Shown here: positions 24,801 through 35,709 of the stretch, one piece after another
How positions within the stretch are numbered: the stretch's first letter is position 1
How the letters are laid out: each line of letters begins with the position of its first letter
NCBI RefSeq assembly: GCF_021917145.1
Contig: NC_061075.1
Coordinates: 486,215 to 550,214 of the forward strand
DNA length: 64,000 bases
Direction of reading: 5' to 3'
Source of the DNA: Hypomesus transpacificus
Taxonomy: Eukaryota > Chordata > Actinopteri > Osmeriformes > Osmeridae
The notes under the pieces: generated by a model
Told to the model about the DNA's origin: nothing
The model's database searches: none
Seen by the model: only the letters and a program-made list of their open reading frames with translations
Translations under genes and position numbers: made by a program

Positions 24801-27800
24801 GGCTCCACACACTGAGAAGGGCCACGTCAGACAGGTAGGCTGCATGGGGGCTCCACACACTGAGAAGGGCCACGTCAGACAGGTAGGCTGCATGGGGGCT
24901 CCACACACTGAGAAGGGCCACGTCAGACAGGTAGGCTGCATGGGGGCTCCACACACTGGTGGGGAAAAGTCATTTATCACATTCCTTTTGATACTTTTTG
25001 AACTGTCTTTTTCTATCAGCGGTTGTATGTTTGATTATGATGTATCGTTTATGTTTCATATACTGCTCACACATGTTCCAGTTCAACATTAAGTCCACAC
25101 TGAAAACATTACATGGGACTATAATGACATATCATGACATGTTACAGGAGTGTATTCACGACTCCTGGTGATGACTCATTAAATGACCACTGGCTTAGCT
25201 CATGTGGCTAGTCAATACTTTCCACACCTTAACGCACCCACTAATTATTCCCAGTGTGTCTTAATGGCCCTTATTGAACCATTTACAGTGTAATTGCAGG
25301 GGGGAGATTAGGTTTGTGGTCCCTCAATGTGTTATCAACGTGTGTGCAATTTAAACATGGGCATGCGTGTACATTATTACACTGTGGAGCCAAACATCAT
25401 ACCATACAAGCCTATAGGCCCATTGCTGAGTGAACATACACACACACACGCACACATCTCTGTTCACCCGTCTCTGTGCAATTAAGCACGGCTGTATTTC
25501 ACTAACTGTCAGTGGTAATGGTGAAATGGAATCATGCAAATAAACACTTCACCTCAATGGGAAGCAAGTGAGTCTAAGTGAAAGCAAATGTTTAGAGAGT
25601 GTGTGTGTGTTGGGGGGGGGGGGGGGATCTGTCCTCCAATAGCAACCACAGGGCTCGCCAAGCACATGTTTGAGTTTCCCTTTCTTCTTCTTTTTCCCCC
25701 CTTTACTCACTCCCTCTCATCCTTCACTCTGTAGCCCCCAAGGACAGGGAGTAGGGACTTTTCTGTGCCAGAGTTTGTGTTGTTTTGGGACAAAACTCTG
25801 ACCCGCAACTACTTTCGTTCGCTTTCTTTTTCTCGACCCTTCCTGTCTCCGCATCTCTCGATCCTCTCTATCTCTACCAACAGTATAGCTCTTATCTTTC
25901 GTCATTTCACCATTGCTCTCTTGCTCTGTCTCTACCTCACACAGTACAACCTAGCTAACAGACGCAGAACTCTCTTCCCACCTGAAACGCATGGCATCTT
26001 TAATAAGGAACCAAAGGAATATGAACTATAAGCCTCATTGCCTCGTAAGTGTGACATGACATAACAGTATTTCCCCTCTCCCGGTCCTCTCTTAGACCCA
26101 GTTTGACATCGCTGTGGCCAGTGAGATCATGGCCATCCTGGCCCTGACCGACGGCCTGGGCGACATGAGGAGAAGACTGGGCTGCATGGTGGTGGGCAGC
26201 AGCCGCAGTGGACAGCCCATCACTACAGAGGACCTGGTGTGTGTGTGCGCGCAGAGTTAATGAGACAGAAAGCCTATGCTTGTGAGTTCAGAATAGAGAG
26301 CGGCTGTACGTGTGCATTTGCATGAGGCCGTGAGTGTGCCAAAGGAAAGATGGTTTCGGAACAACAACGTTTGACGAGCCTTGACAACCGTATCTTCAGC
26401 TCTCTGTGGTCATGGCACGCCCGGTTCTCCCTAGTCAGAACCACATCCATTAAGGCTGTTGTCGTAATAGCTAACGTATACCGTATGTTGGCTATTAGCG
26501 TGACAGCCATAGTATTAGCGTTAGCCCACGGAAACCACGACTGTATCTGTCCTGCACTTGTAACTTTTGTATTTATTTATTGCTATAAATATTTATATTA
26601 AGATATACATGTTTGGCCTTGTATGGTTTTATTGGACAGAGATGGTTACAGAGAGACAGGAAACAAATGGTACAGTTCTGGAATCGAACCAAACTGTGTT
26701 GGGGCCCGTACGGTACACTATCTCCTGGGCCACCTTGACAAGCGAGCTCCCTCTGTCTCTGCTGTCCAAAAGCCAGTGTTAGACCATTCATGCCTCGTGT
26801 CTCACTGTGGGCTCCTCAACAGTAATGTGTTTACCACTGCTGTCATGAGATATGTGTCAGGTGAGTACGAAGCTGAATCCTCTCTCAGATGATTTCATTA
26901 TTTTTTCTTCTTCTGGCATTTAGATAAGAAGGGTGTTGTTGATTCTCAGCCAGGTGGGGATGTTGGTTCCCTTACAGGGACTGAGCAGGGTGGTTTCATC
27001 TCCCCTCTGGAGACTCAGCAGTGAGATCCTGACACACAAAGCCCTTCCTTGACCCAAAATGGCCACCAGGGAAGCTCTGTAGCCCCCCCCCCCCCTTTTT
27101 TTTTGAAGCGTTGCGGGCCCAGTTGGCTCCGGTTTCCTCCAGCTGCATGGGATGGGGTTCCTCCAGAGCTGGGACGCTCCCTCGGAGGGTTAGGGTCAGC
27201 TGTTTCTGTTACTGCAGCAGTCCTGATTAGCCCTGGTCCCTGATGGAAGCCCCTTCTCCACCCAGACCCCAGATCAGGCTGGACAGAAAATCTGGCAGTG
27301 ATGATGACACACAATGTGAATAGAGTAAATGAGGGACGTGTGTGTGTGTGTGTGTCTGGGGGGATGGGGGGACCGGACAAGCATAGTTTCATTATTGGTA
27401 GGGAACTGGAAATCATCTTCATTAATCTACATTCTAATGACTTGCCCTTCACTCCATGCTTCTCTCTCTCTCTCTTTCAGGGTGTGAGCGGTGCGTTGGC
27501 AGTACTGATGAAAGATGCCATCAAGCCCACTCTGATGCAGACCCTCGAGGTGAGTCACTCCAGCCTACTGTGACGTCGGGGACGGTAGCGGGGACAGAAT
27601 AGATGTCTTCGGACATGTTGAACTGTCCAAAAGGAAACGCCATAGAAGCGAGTGTGACGTCACTGAAGAGATACAGAGCCACAGAGGGAATGGGCCTTCC
27701 ACTCTCCCCTGAGGGATGACATCATAGGAGCCCCAACCTCTCATTCTGATAGCAGTGCAGAGCTTACTGGTGGTAGATTCCATCCTCTCGGCTCACTTCT

Positions 27801-29169
27801 GGCAAAGAACTTATATCTTCAGGACACTGTATTGAAGCAATCAGCTCAGAATAGGTGTGGCTGTCCATACATTGACCCTTCTCCCTACAAGCATCTGGGT
27901 TTGATCACGACAGCACACACACACTCGTGCGCAAGCATGCCCCCCCCTTCCCCCGGGACCCTGTTCTCTGGGAGAACGCCCAAGCCCAAGGCAATGGAGG
28001 GATGAAAGGATCGAGGAGAGGGAGAGATTGGATCTGATGGAGTGATTACACTGATGGGTCAGCGTGCACATCTGCTCCTCGTTGAGCCTCACTCTAGGTG
28101 GGGCTGGGTCCTGTTGTCACGAGGGACCAGGACCGAGCCTCAGGAATGCTAACAGACCCATGCCGTTCTCTGCATAGCATTTCCCTTTTTCTTCGAATCC
28201 TCCCGAGTGATGACATCACAACAGGAACCGGAGAGTTGAATTCTGAGAGAAGGCTCGCGATTCTGGTAGATTGCATCACAATGGTAACCGGAGTTTTTAC
28301 AAACACGGCTCTCTGGACCATTCCTGACTTCTCAACGTTTGGGTGGGATCGAAGAGGATATTGTCTGAATGTTTGGGAGGATAGGAGTTGGTCAGCTCCT
28401 ATTTAGTTTGGGGAGGGGGTACAGTTGCCTGTTTTGAAGTTGCGAATGTTTTGGGGAGGAGGGGGATGGAGCAGAGATTGGATTCTGGGTATTGAGAGGA
28501 AATGTGGCGGTTGTGTTGTGTGGAACCTTTTCCTGTGTGGCTTCCTGTGTTTTTGGCCGAGGGACGGGGACCCCTATCAGGACGGACCTGGTATAGCGGG
28601 TCCCTGGGAACTTTCCGCTCAGATGTGACCTTTGCCTGTGTGTGTTTTTGTGTGCTACACGTTGTCACAAATGGCAGTAAATGACTTTGGCTGATAAAAA
28701 ATAAATAAATAAATAATAATAAGCACTTTAGTACCCGCTACTCTGTGTCCAACTGTACCCATTATAAACAGAGATCATGACTACACCCTATATGTAAGTG
28801 GACACTGATATAAGCTTTTTAGACATCCCATTCCAAAACCATGGGCATTAAAATGGACTCTCTGAGTCTTTAACAGTTTTCCACTTTTCTGCGAAGGGTG
28901 TCCTCAAGATTTTGGAGTGTGTGGGAATATGTTGCCATTCAGCCACAGGTGCATTAGTGAAGATGGGCACTGATGTTGGGTCATTAGTTTGAAAGGCTGT
29001 ATAGGCAGTTATAGAAACAAAGTTCTACTCTATATTAATGCCTGTGATTTTAGTATGAGAGGTTCAACAAGCAGGTGTCCATATACTGTATATAGTATAC
29101 TGTTACAACTACAATTTGTTTTAGCAACATGCTAAAGTAACCAGTCAGTTGGTTTGGAAGACTACTGCT

Positions 29170-29201
<32 letters not shown>

Positions 29202-31603
29202 TTCAGACAACAAGCCAGTCAAGCACATCCCACTTATGTCAAATGTGGTTGTGTTCCTTTGTTTTGGTTTGTCTTAAATGTCTCTCAATATCCTTGTCCC
29301 CCTCACTCCTCATCCTCTCACCTTCCTCTTCATTTCTCCTCCTCCTGAACCAGAGCTGAGCCCGACAAGGTTCTGACAGTTCATTACTGGAGAAGGCTGC
29401 TTGTTTAATCAATAGTGCTCTACTCCCAAGCATGTCAGCTGTTGAAATGTCCCCAAGCATCTTTCTAAATCACTATTAGAAACCAATTATTCTGTGATTG
29501 ACCCCTAGTAGACCCCCAGACTACCCCCTGATTGGCCCCGCCCAGAGTTCCAAGGGTGACCTGGAATAAAACGTTTGATGAGAAGGAGGGGTGAAAAGGG
29601 GAAAGGAATAGAGTAACCGTTTTCCTGTTATTTAAAAAAAATAAAATAAATTGAACATTGTGTCTCCAACCCAAGGGTGTGTTTAGTCCTCTCTTCCTCT
29701 CTTCTTTTCCACCGATGAGTATGTCATATTTCATTTCATTTCCTTTTTTTCCATCGGTGAGGGCTGCAATGTTTTGTTTCCTCAATTGTTTTCCCATGAA
29801 GAAGGGAAAAGGTCACGTGGAGGTCAAAAGAGGTCACCTGCTCAGAGTTTCACCTTTGGTTTGACGTGTGCTAGCTTACCATAGAGACAGGACAGGCTAC
29901 ACAGTGTCATGGAAATATGGTATGCTGACCTATCATGCTGACTTCCTTTCAATCTTTTCTCTCACTCTCACAATTCTTTCTCCCTCACATTTAGATACTC
30001 TGTTCAGTCCAGATGTTTTTTCAAGGACAGAGATGGCTAGCATGTGTCAGTGTTGAAGATAATGGGTGATTCAACCCAGTTAGAGGACATCAGTTATGTG
30101 AACTGGTGGAGAGGTAGACAAAGAGTTTGGGGGTCAGAGGAGGGGTCCTTCAGCAGTCTTTGGTCCTGGTGTGACCAGACCAGGAGGTCGGTGACAGCAA
30201 AGTTCTACCCACCCTCAGTTTACCCACCCTCCATTTTCCCTCATATCCCACTTTTGGCTGTTCCTAGAATCTTCCTGAAAGTGGAGTGGGCTGAGGAATT
30301 TCTCTTTCAGAAAAGTTCCCAATGACCTCTCTTCCTCCCTGTACTTGGAGGGAAGACTGTGTTCTTGTCTTTTGACGTGTTCAAGCTGACATGGTCCCTC
30401 AGTCCTAGTGGCTCTCCACCTCTAGCTGCCTTCAAGACAAATGTGCAGCCATCGCTTTAGAACTGACTCACTCATTCAGAGGTGTATACCTCTTGGCTGA
30501 ATGATTTTGAAGTAGTTGCATTCTGTGAGTAGATTCGAAGGGGGGGGGGGGGGGGGGTGGTTTAGTGTGTAAGGCCTGCTTGTTCTCAGTGGAGAACGTG
30601 TCTTTGGCGTAAGGGCCTCAAGTTTCTGCCTGTGTTTGTGTGCCCTGCTCCATCCCAGGGTACTCCAGTGTTCGTCCACGCTGGGCCCTTTGCCAACATC
30701 GCCCATGGCAACTCCTCCGTGCTGGCAGACAAGCTGGCATTGAAGCTGGTTGGACAGGACGGCTATGTTGGTAAGTGAAACGCGCACACACACACACACA
30801 CACACAGTAACCAAGGAGAGGATAACCAGATGTGTTTCCTGATTTTACAGTCTAGGAAACCCAGATGGAAACACACACACACTCTTACACAAACACGCGT
30901 ACAGGCAGAAGAATTCAAAGCCCAGGTTTCCTGCGAGGAGAGGCTCGAAACCATAATTTACAACTCATTTTTCTAGTGACCTTTAGCCTAGATCCTGGCT
31001 CCCAGTACCTTTGGCCCACTTCTCCCTGGGCCCAGTACGTGGGGTCTGGCTCCTGGGTGAGCAGGGGGCTCCAGGCCCATCTCGTGGAGCTGTCGAGGAA
31101 CCAGGGGGGGAAAGATTGTGTCAGAGGAAGGAAGCAGGGTTGATAATCTTAAGAGCCTCCGGAATGCTTTAGTCTAAATCATTCTAATCCCATCCATGTC
31201 AGAGTATACCTGAGTCTCTTCTTCAACCTGCAGCGAGCCCTTCCTCTCTCCCTCTCTCCCTCTCTCCTGTTCCTACTCTTTCTTCATTCACTTTAGCCGC
31301 TTGAAAATGTTTGGAATTCCTGTGTCTTTTGGGCCGTGTTGAAGCGCGGTGTTTGTGCCTTTAAGGACATGTCAGGTGTGCGTTTGTGTTGCCCCTCCAG
31401 CCTCCTTTCAATTCACGTCCAACTCGTTGGATGTCATTCCCCCCCGACTGGAGGTATGCGTTGGCCTGGCAACATGGTCTGAGTTTAGAGTTTCACAACA
31501 CTGGAGGAGGTGTGGGAGGTCGTTATTTGGTTTTTTTCTTCCAGCTCCATCCATGTTTTCCCCCTCACTCAGTCCAATCTGTCCGTCTTACTTTTCCTCC
31601 ATC

Positions 31604-31657
<54 letters not shown>

Positions 31658-34600
31658 TCTCTGTCTCTCTGTCTCTCTCTGTGTGTCTCTCTATGTATGT
31701 CTGTGTCTCTGTCTGTCTCTCTGTTTGTTACCTGACCCTCAGGTATGTCTGGAACTCGCCCTCCCTCCCTTAGGAACCTCCCTAGGCAGCTGTGTGGGAC
31801 GCCCCCCCCCCCTCTCCTTCTCTCTTCTCCCCCGTGTTTCTCACTCCATCTCCCATCCACCTTCCTCCCCCCACATCACCCAAGGCCCTTGTTATTGTAC
31901 AGTTGGAGCGATGCCTGCAGTCTACAGATACAGACTCTGAAAAGATAACACAACATCACTCCCCTCAACACAGGCCGTGGATCTATCAAGACACAGTCCA
32001 AATACATTTGAGCCTTTTCATATTTGAACAGCTAAAAGTCAAATCCGCAATCGTTATTGTTAAGTGAATGATTTAGGACCTGAGGTTATTACAGTGAATG
32101 GCGGTAGTGAAACATGAACTTCTGTCTACCTTGCTTGTCTAGTCGTCATTAAAATGCATCAAGCAGATATACTATTGGATGTTATTATTACATGGCTGAT
32201 CCATGAGCAGTAATTAGGCTCATATATCATCATACAGCTGGTCTCCTCTCGTCCCTGTGTTTTCTATACTGTGTGTGTGTGTGTGTGTGACAGGAGTGAG
32301 TTCTGTCTGTGGGGGCCCAGGCTCCCATTAGAGATGCATTCCACATGTCAGATGCAAGAGATTCCTGCATCCTTGGTCGTCTGGGATGGAGCACAGGGTA
32401 CTTAAATAACCCCTCCAAGTACAGGGCTGTTGGCAGCACAACACATACTTTGTATATGATGAATGTTGTCTTTTTCTGCTTTCACAATTCTCGGCTCTGC
32501 GTTCGCAGATGGCGGTTGAGAAATAAAGTATCTTGTTGTGAAGTCTGCGCAAATCCTGTGTGTTAGTGCAGTAAACTAGTATCCATTTGAATGGATACTA
32601 GTTTTGAGTCTCTTACGGAGCCCTCTGGGATAACTCTACCTATAGCAGAACAGTGGGTGGAACCGCTGTAGTACGGTAGAGTGCGTCCAACAGATGGTTT
32701 GTTTTACTAGAGTGAAGCTAGTGCTGACCTGGCTTACTTATGGTGTGTGTGTGTGTTTATGAGCGTTCGTGTGTGTGTGTGTCTTAATATTCCGGATATT
32801 CGCGTCACTGTAACCCCGGCCAAGCCTCTCTATTCCAAACAGTGGTGAAGACCTGGTTCTCCACACAGATTTCTGAATGCCCTGTTTCTTCCATGTGTCT
32901 GTCGTAGTTTCTCTCTCATAGTTTATCTCTTCTCCTGCTTTACCACTTCAACTTTCTCTCATACTATTCAATCGTTGTATGTTTGGGAGTTGTGTGTTGC
33001 GGTCACACACCAAATGTGTTATTTATTTAAGCTCTGCATCAAAATACGACCAAATACAGCAATTCCTTGGTAGGAAATCAGTCTCTAAACGTCACACTAA
33101 TACAGACTAGGTTCGATACTGAAACAAATCCTAACTGTCAACTCCAACAAGCATTCTGTGGTTAGCCAATCATCTTACTAGACCCCCTAGCTAATACCTG
33201 TGGTGTGATTTGTGGATTTGAACGATAAACAGGCCATCAGTTGAATGCAAAATATGCAGACAGGGCCTCCCAAACCACCAAGTGTGTCTGCCCTACATCA
33301 ATGCTGTTCAGTCGTTCTTCACATTAAGGGAGTAGCTCTCTCATGATGCAATTGTGAAACCACCTACATATTTTTCTGAAACCATCTACATATTTTTCTG
33401 CCTGTCTTTCTCTCCATAACTTATTTCCTTGGTACGTGTGTGTGTTTCTGAAGTCATTTCAACGAGCCATTATCTTCCCCAAATCAGCCATCCCAGCCGG
33501 GAGATGTTTTGAACGGTGCGTCACTCCAGTGCACCAGGCCAACCAAACACCAGTATCATTTGGGGTTAGAGTATAAATGTTTTCGAAATCGGCATTCCTA
33601 ATCTTCTTACTGAGTTCCTGATGAGTGAAATTTTTCGGGGTAAACATTTTCACTTGCTCGGTCCAGTTTATTGGGTGGATTTCTCAGCTTGGCTGTATGC
33701 AGTGTTTTGATTGGCTTTGGAGCTGGAATAGGCATGTGGCCTGGCGTTCAGTTGGGAAGGTCATGAGTGACATTCCTGGAGGAATTGATATGAGCCAATA
33801 AAGTGGACCTTACAGTCAGACCAACACCACTCTGTGTCCCAAAAACACATCCGTCTTATTCAGGCTAAAGACAAATATACAATAAGTAGCGGTAAAAGTG
33901 TTCGATCATTTACTACATGGTGGAAGTAATCCATGACTATTGACACAGGAGTTTACTGCAGTTCCACACACACATTGCCCTGACAGGAAAGGCACTTTTC
34001 ACCAGTGGAAACAGTAACTTCTTCCAGGCCATCCAGGGAAGTGGCACAGGAAGCCCCGACTAGAGAGGGGGTCAGCTGGGCAGGGAGAGCGAGAGTCGGG
34101 TCCCCAAGGTGTGGAGCCCTGGTGGAGGACCTCCCGAGGTGTGGAACAGTGCTGCATAGGGTTGAAACTCATATCTTCTCGTCTCCAGTGACTGAAGCAG
34201 GGTTCGGGGCAGACATTGGGATGGAGAAGTTCTTCAACATTAAGTGCCGGGCCTCCAAGCTGCAGCCCAACGTGGTGGTTTTGGTGGCCACGGTCCGAGC
34301 CCTGAAGATGCATGGGGGTGGGCCCAACGTAAGTAAACCACACCCTCCTTTCTCTCACTCACCTTACACAGCACACTTGCACACAATATACACTGCAACT
34401 AAGAAGACTTTACAGTATCCTAAAGTCGTCTTAGTTCATAAGGAGTTTGCATGCATAGAGGGAGTCTAGCCTGCATAACTCTCATGTTTATAGTTCTGAT
34501 CTCAGATCAGCTCACAGCGAAAAGCCCTCATACCACACCATGCCTATCACAGGGTCTTGATATCTGACTTTGTTTCACTGAGTCATAACTTGCTTGTTTA

Positions 34601-34749
34601 AAAAGGTGTGTTTAGGTATCTGTGTTTTGTATGTTTGAATGCTATTTGATGTCAGTTGCTAATGTGATGCCGTGTTGATAGTGTGGTGTGGTCTTGTGTT
34701 GTTCCAGGTGTCAGCAGGATCCCCTCTGCCTAGAGAGTACACAGATGAG
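14758..34749 (+). CDS. mthfd1l: Mitochondrial monofunctional C1-tetrahydrofolate synthase (formate-THF ligase), 3' end missing
   Basis: MTHFD1L interconverts formate and 10-formyl-tetrahydrofolate in mitochondria with ATP. Exons: 14758-15002, 15794-15872, 16006-16056, 16142-16195, 16997-17121, 17950-18050, 18498-18628, 19066-19174, 19302-19369, 19472-19569, 19692-19865, 20957-21093, 21282-21328, 22194-22301, 22587-22661, 23250-23352, 24614-24690, 26096-26236, 27481-27549, 30659-30770, 34189-34328 and 34708-34749. They sum to exactly 762 codons. Residues 1 to about 60 are Arg/Ser-rich, like a mitochondrial presequence. Residues ~75-350 are the degenerate dehydrogenase/cyclohydrolase domain. 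It lacks the TPVPGGVGPMT motif of MTHFD1, which marks the monofunctional form. The synthetase domain follows, with the nucleotide loop [11 protein letters not shown] at about 414-424, then [24 protein letters not shown] and [13 protein letters not shown]. About 215 C-terminal residues are absent, cut off by the gap at 35181. Exon 24614-24690 ends in a donor-copying minisatellite. Confidence 0.97.
21526..21600 (+). repeat. 18-bp tandem repeat (GAGCGAGGGAGGAGGGGA), four copies
   Basis: Four near-perfect copies lie in the mthfd1l intron between exons ending 21328 and starting 22194. A long (CT)n tract follows at about 21795-21874. Confidence 0.85.
21795..21875 (+). repeat. (CT)n microsatellite
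   Basis: About 80 bases of uninterrupted CT lie in the mthfd1l intron 21329-22193, followed by a short C-rich end. Translations of this tract as Ser-Leu repeats are not genes. Confidence 0.95.
24667..24958 (+). repeat. 48-bp minisatellite copying the mthfd1l exon end and splice donor, six copies
   Basis: The unit holds the last 24 bases of exon 24614-24690, the donor CAGACAG|GTAGGC, and the first 24 intron bases. Six almost identical copies follow one another with an exact 48-base period, giving six equal donors at 24691, 24739, 24787, 24835, 24883 and 24931. The unit is 16 codons long, stays open in the gene's frame, and would insert [16 protein letters not shown] per extra copy. Confidence 0.97.
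26605..26745 (-). mobile_element. tRNA-derived SINE, second family
   Basis: On the minus strand the order is 'gtggcccaggagatagtgta' (box A region), GGTTCGATTCC (box B, 26680-26690), TTTCCTGTCTCTCTGTAACC, and a tail with 'ccaataaaaccatacaaggc'. That tail is typical of a common fish SINE. It differs from the SINE family seen in crocc and slco2a1. It lies in the mthfd1l intron 26237-27480. Confidence 0.6.
27550..30658 (+). other. mthfd1l: Large mthfd1l intron without exons
   Basis: Apart from the Tc1-like remnant, a (CA)n run near 29171-29201, a (TAAA)n patch at 28700-28725 and a poly-G run at 30539-30557, nothing coding or RNA-like was recognised. The adjacent exons (27481-27549 and 30659-30770) encode contiguous parts of the synthetase domain, so no exon is missing here. 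Confidence 0.6.
28780..29102 (-). mobile_element. Degenerate Tc1/mariner-type element with inverted ends and transposase remnant
   Basis: The two ends are imperfect inverted repeats. The right end reads 'ttaatgcctgtgatttta...caggtgtccatatactgt'. The reverse complement of the left end reads 'ttaatgcccatggttttgg...cagtgtccacttacatat'. Between them, about 28875-28985 on the minus strand gives an uninterrupted frame, with [15 protein letters not shown] and later PFAEKWKTV. This resembles the C-terminal end of fish Tc1-like transposases. At 320 bases it is internally deleted and cannot move on its own. It lies in the mthfd1l intron 27550-30658. Confidence 0.7.
30771..34188 (+). other. mthfd1l: Large mthfd1l intron without exons
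   Basis: The flanking exons join in frame (GYV to [11 protein letters not shown]), so no coding piece is expected. The intron holds CT/GTCT microsatellites at 31597-31728, (CA)n and (TG)n runs at 30785-30805 and 32270-32290, and AT-rich unique sequence. No other feature was recognised. Confidence 0.6.
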
Positions 34750-35180
34750 GTAGGGACTGGACTTGGGGCACACTTTCTGAATCTCTTTCTGAACCTAAAA
34801 TGCAGGAAGTTGTCATTTTCAATAACTAAAATACTGAAATAATGGTAACATGAGTCCCCGAATGGCCCTCTAAGTGGATATGTTCAAGTAATGTCTATTT
34901 GATTTTGATTTCCAACACACACACACACTGTCACATTGGTTATGTCCTAACCTGATTTGTCAAAAAGGTCAGAATAGCTTTTTGCATCCAGATAGAACCT
35001 AATGTCCTCATGGAAGACCGTAACATGTTGTGCAACGTTTTCTCTCGCATGGAGCACGGAAAGAAATACCTTGTTAGTGTCTGGAGGTTTGGTTCGAACA
35101 GTTTGTGTTGGTCAATCAGATGGCTGCCATACTCAACTCTCTCCAAAGGGGGCGATGTTGCGATGAATTCAATAGTGTTG

Positions 35181-35280
35181 NNNNNNNNNNNNNNNNNNNN
35201 NNNNNNNNNNNNNNNNNNNNNNNNNNNNNNNNNNNNNNNNNNNNNNNNNNNNNNNNNNNNNNNNNNNNNNNNNNNNNNNN
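35181..35280. other. Assembly gap of 100 N
   Basis: Exactly 100 unknown bases, which is usually a placeholder for a gap of unknown size. On the left mthfd1l lacks its last exons (about 215 residues). On the right slco2a1 lacks its first exons (about 80 residues). The sequence just right of the gap is a (CCCT)n tract, a common cause of broken assemblies. Confidence 0.99.
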
Positions 35281-35439
35281 CCTCCCTCCCTCCCTCCCCC
35301 CTTCCTTCCCTCCCTCCCTCCCTCCTCCAGCCTGGCTGTTCTGTGGTAGGGGGAGTTCTCTACATGACACATGACAGATGGTTTATTGTGCACAGATCGT
35401 GGAGATACACTGGGTGCACTTTAGCCTGTTAGGAGGAGT

Positions 35440-35605
35440 AGAGTACAGTGTAGTACTGTAGAGAACACTAGCAGAGAGTAGAGTACAGTACAGTACAGTA
35501 GAGCAGAGGGGAGAGTACAGTACAGTAGAGTACAGTACAGTAGAGAGTAGAGTACGGTAGAGAGTAGAGTACGGTAGAGTAGAGTACAGTACAGTAGAGC
35601 AGAGA
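35440..35605 (+). repeat. AGTACAGTAGAG-type microsatellite
   Basis: Irregular units built from AGTACAGT, AGTAGAG and CAGAG fill about 165 bases upstream of the first visible slco2a1 exon. A (TG)n tract at 35664-35706 follows and leads into the acceptor at 35709. Confidence 0.85.
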
Positions 35606-35667
35606 GTACAAATATATCAAATACATCAAGACCAAATATACATGTCCAACACTAGATACTCACGTGT

Positions 35668-35709
<42 letters not shown>

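Noticed and set aside
24513..24980. 155-codon minus-strand frame with repeated [16 protein letters not shown]
   Set aside because: It is the antisense of the 48-bp mthfd1l donor repeat.
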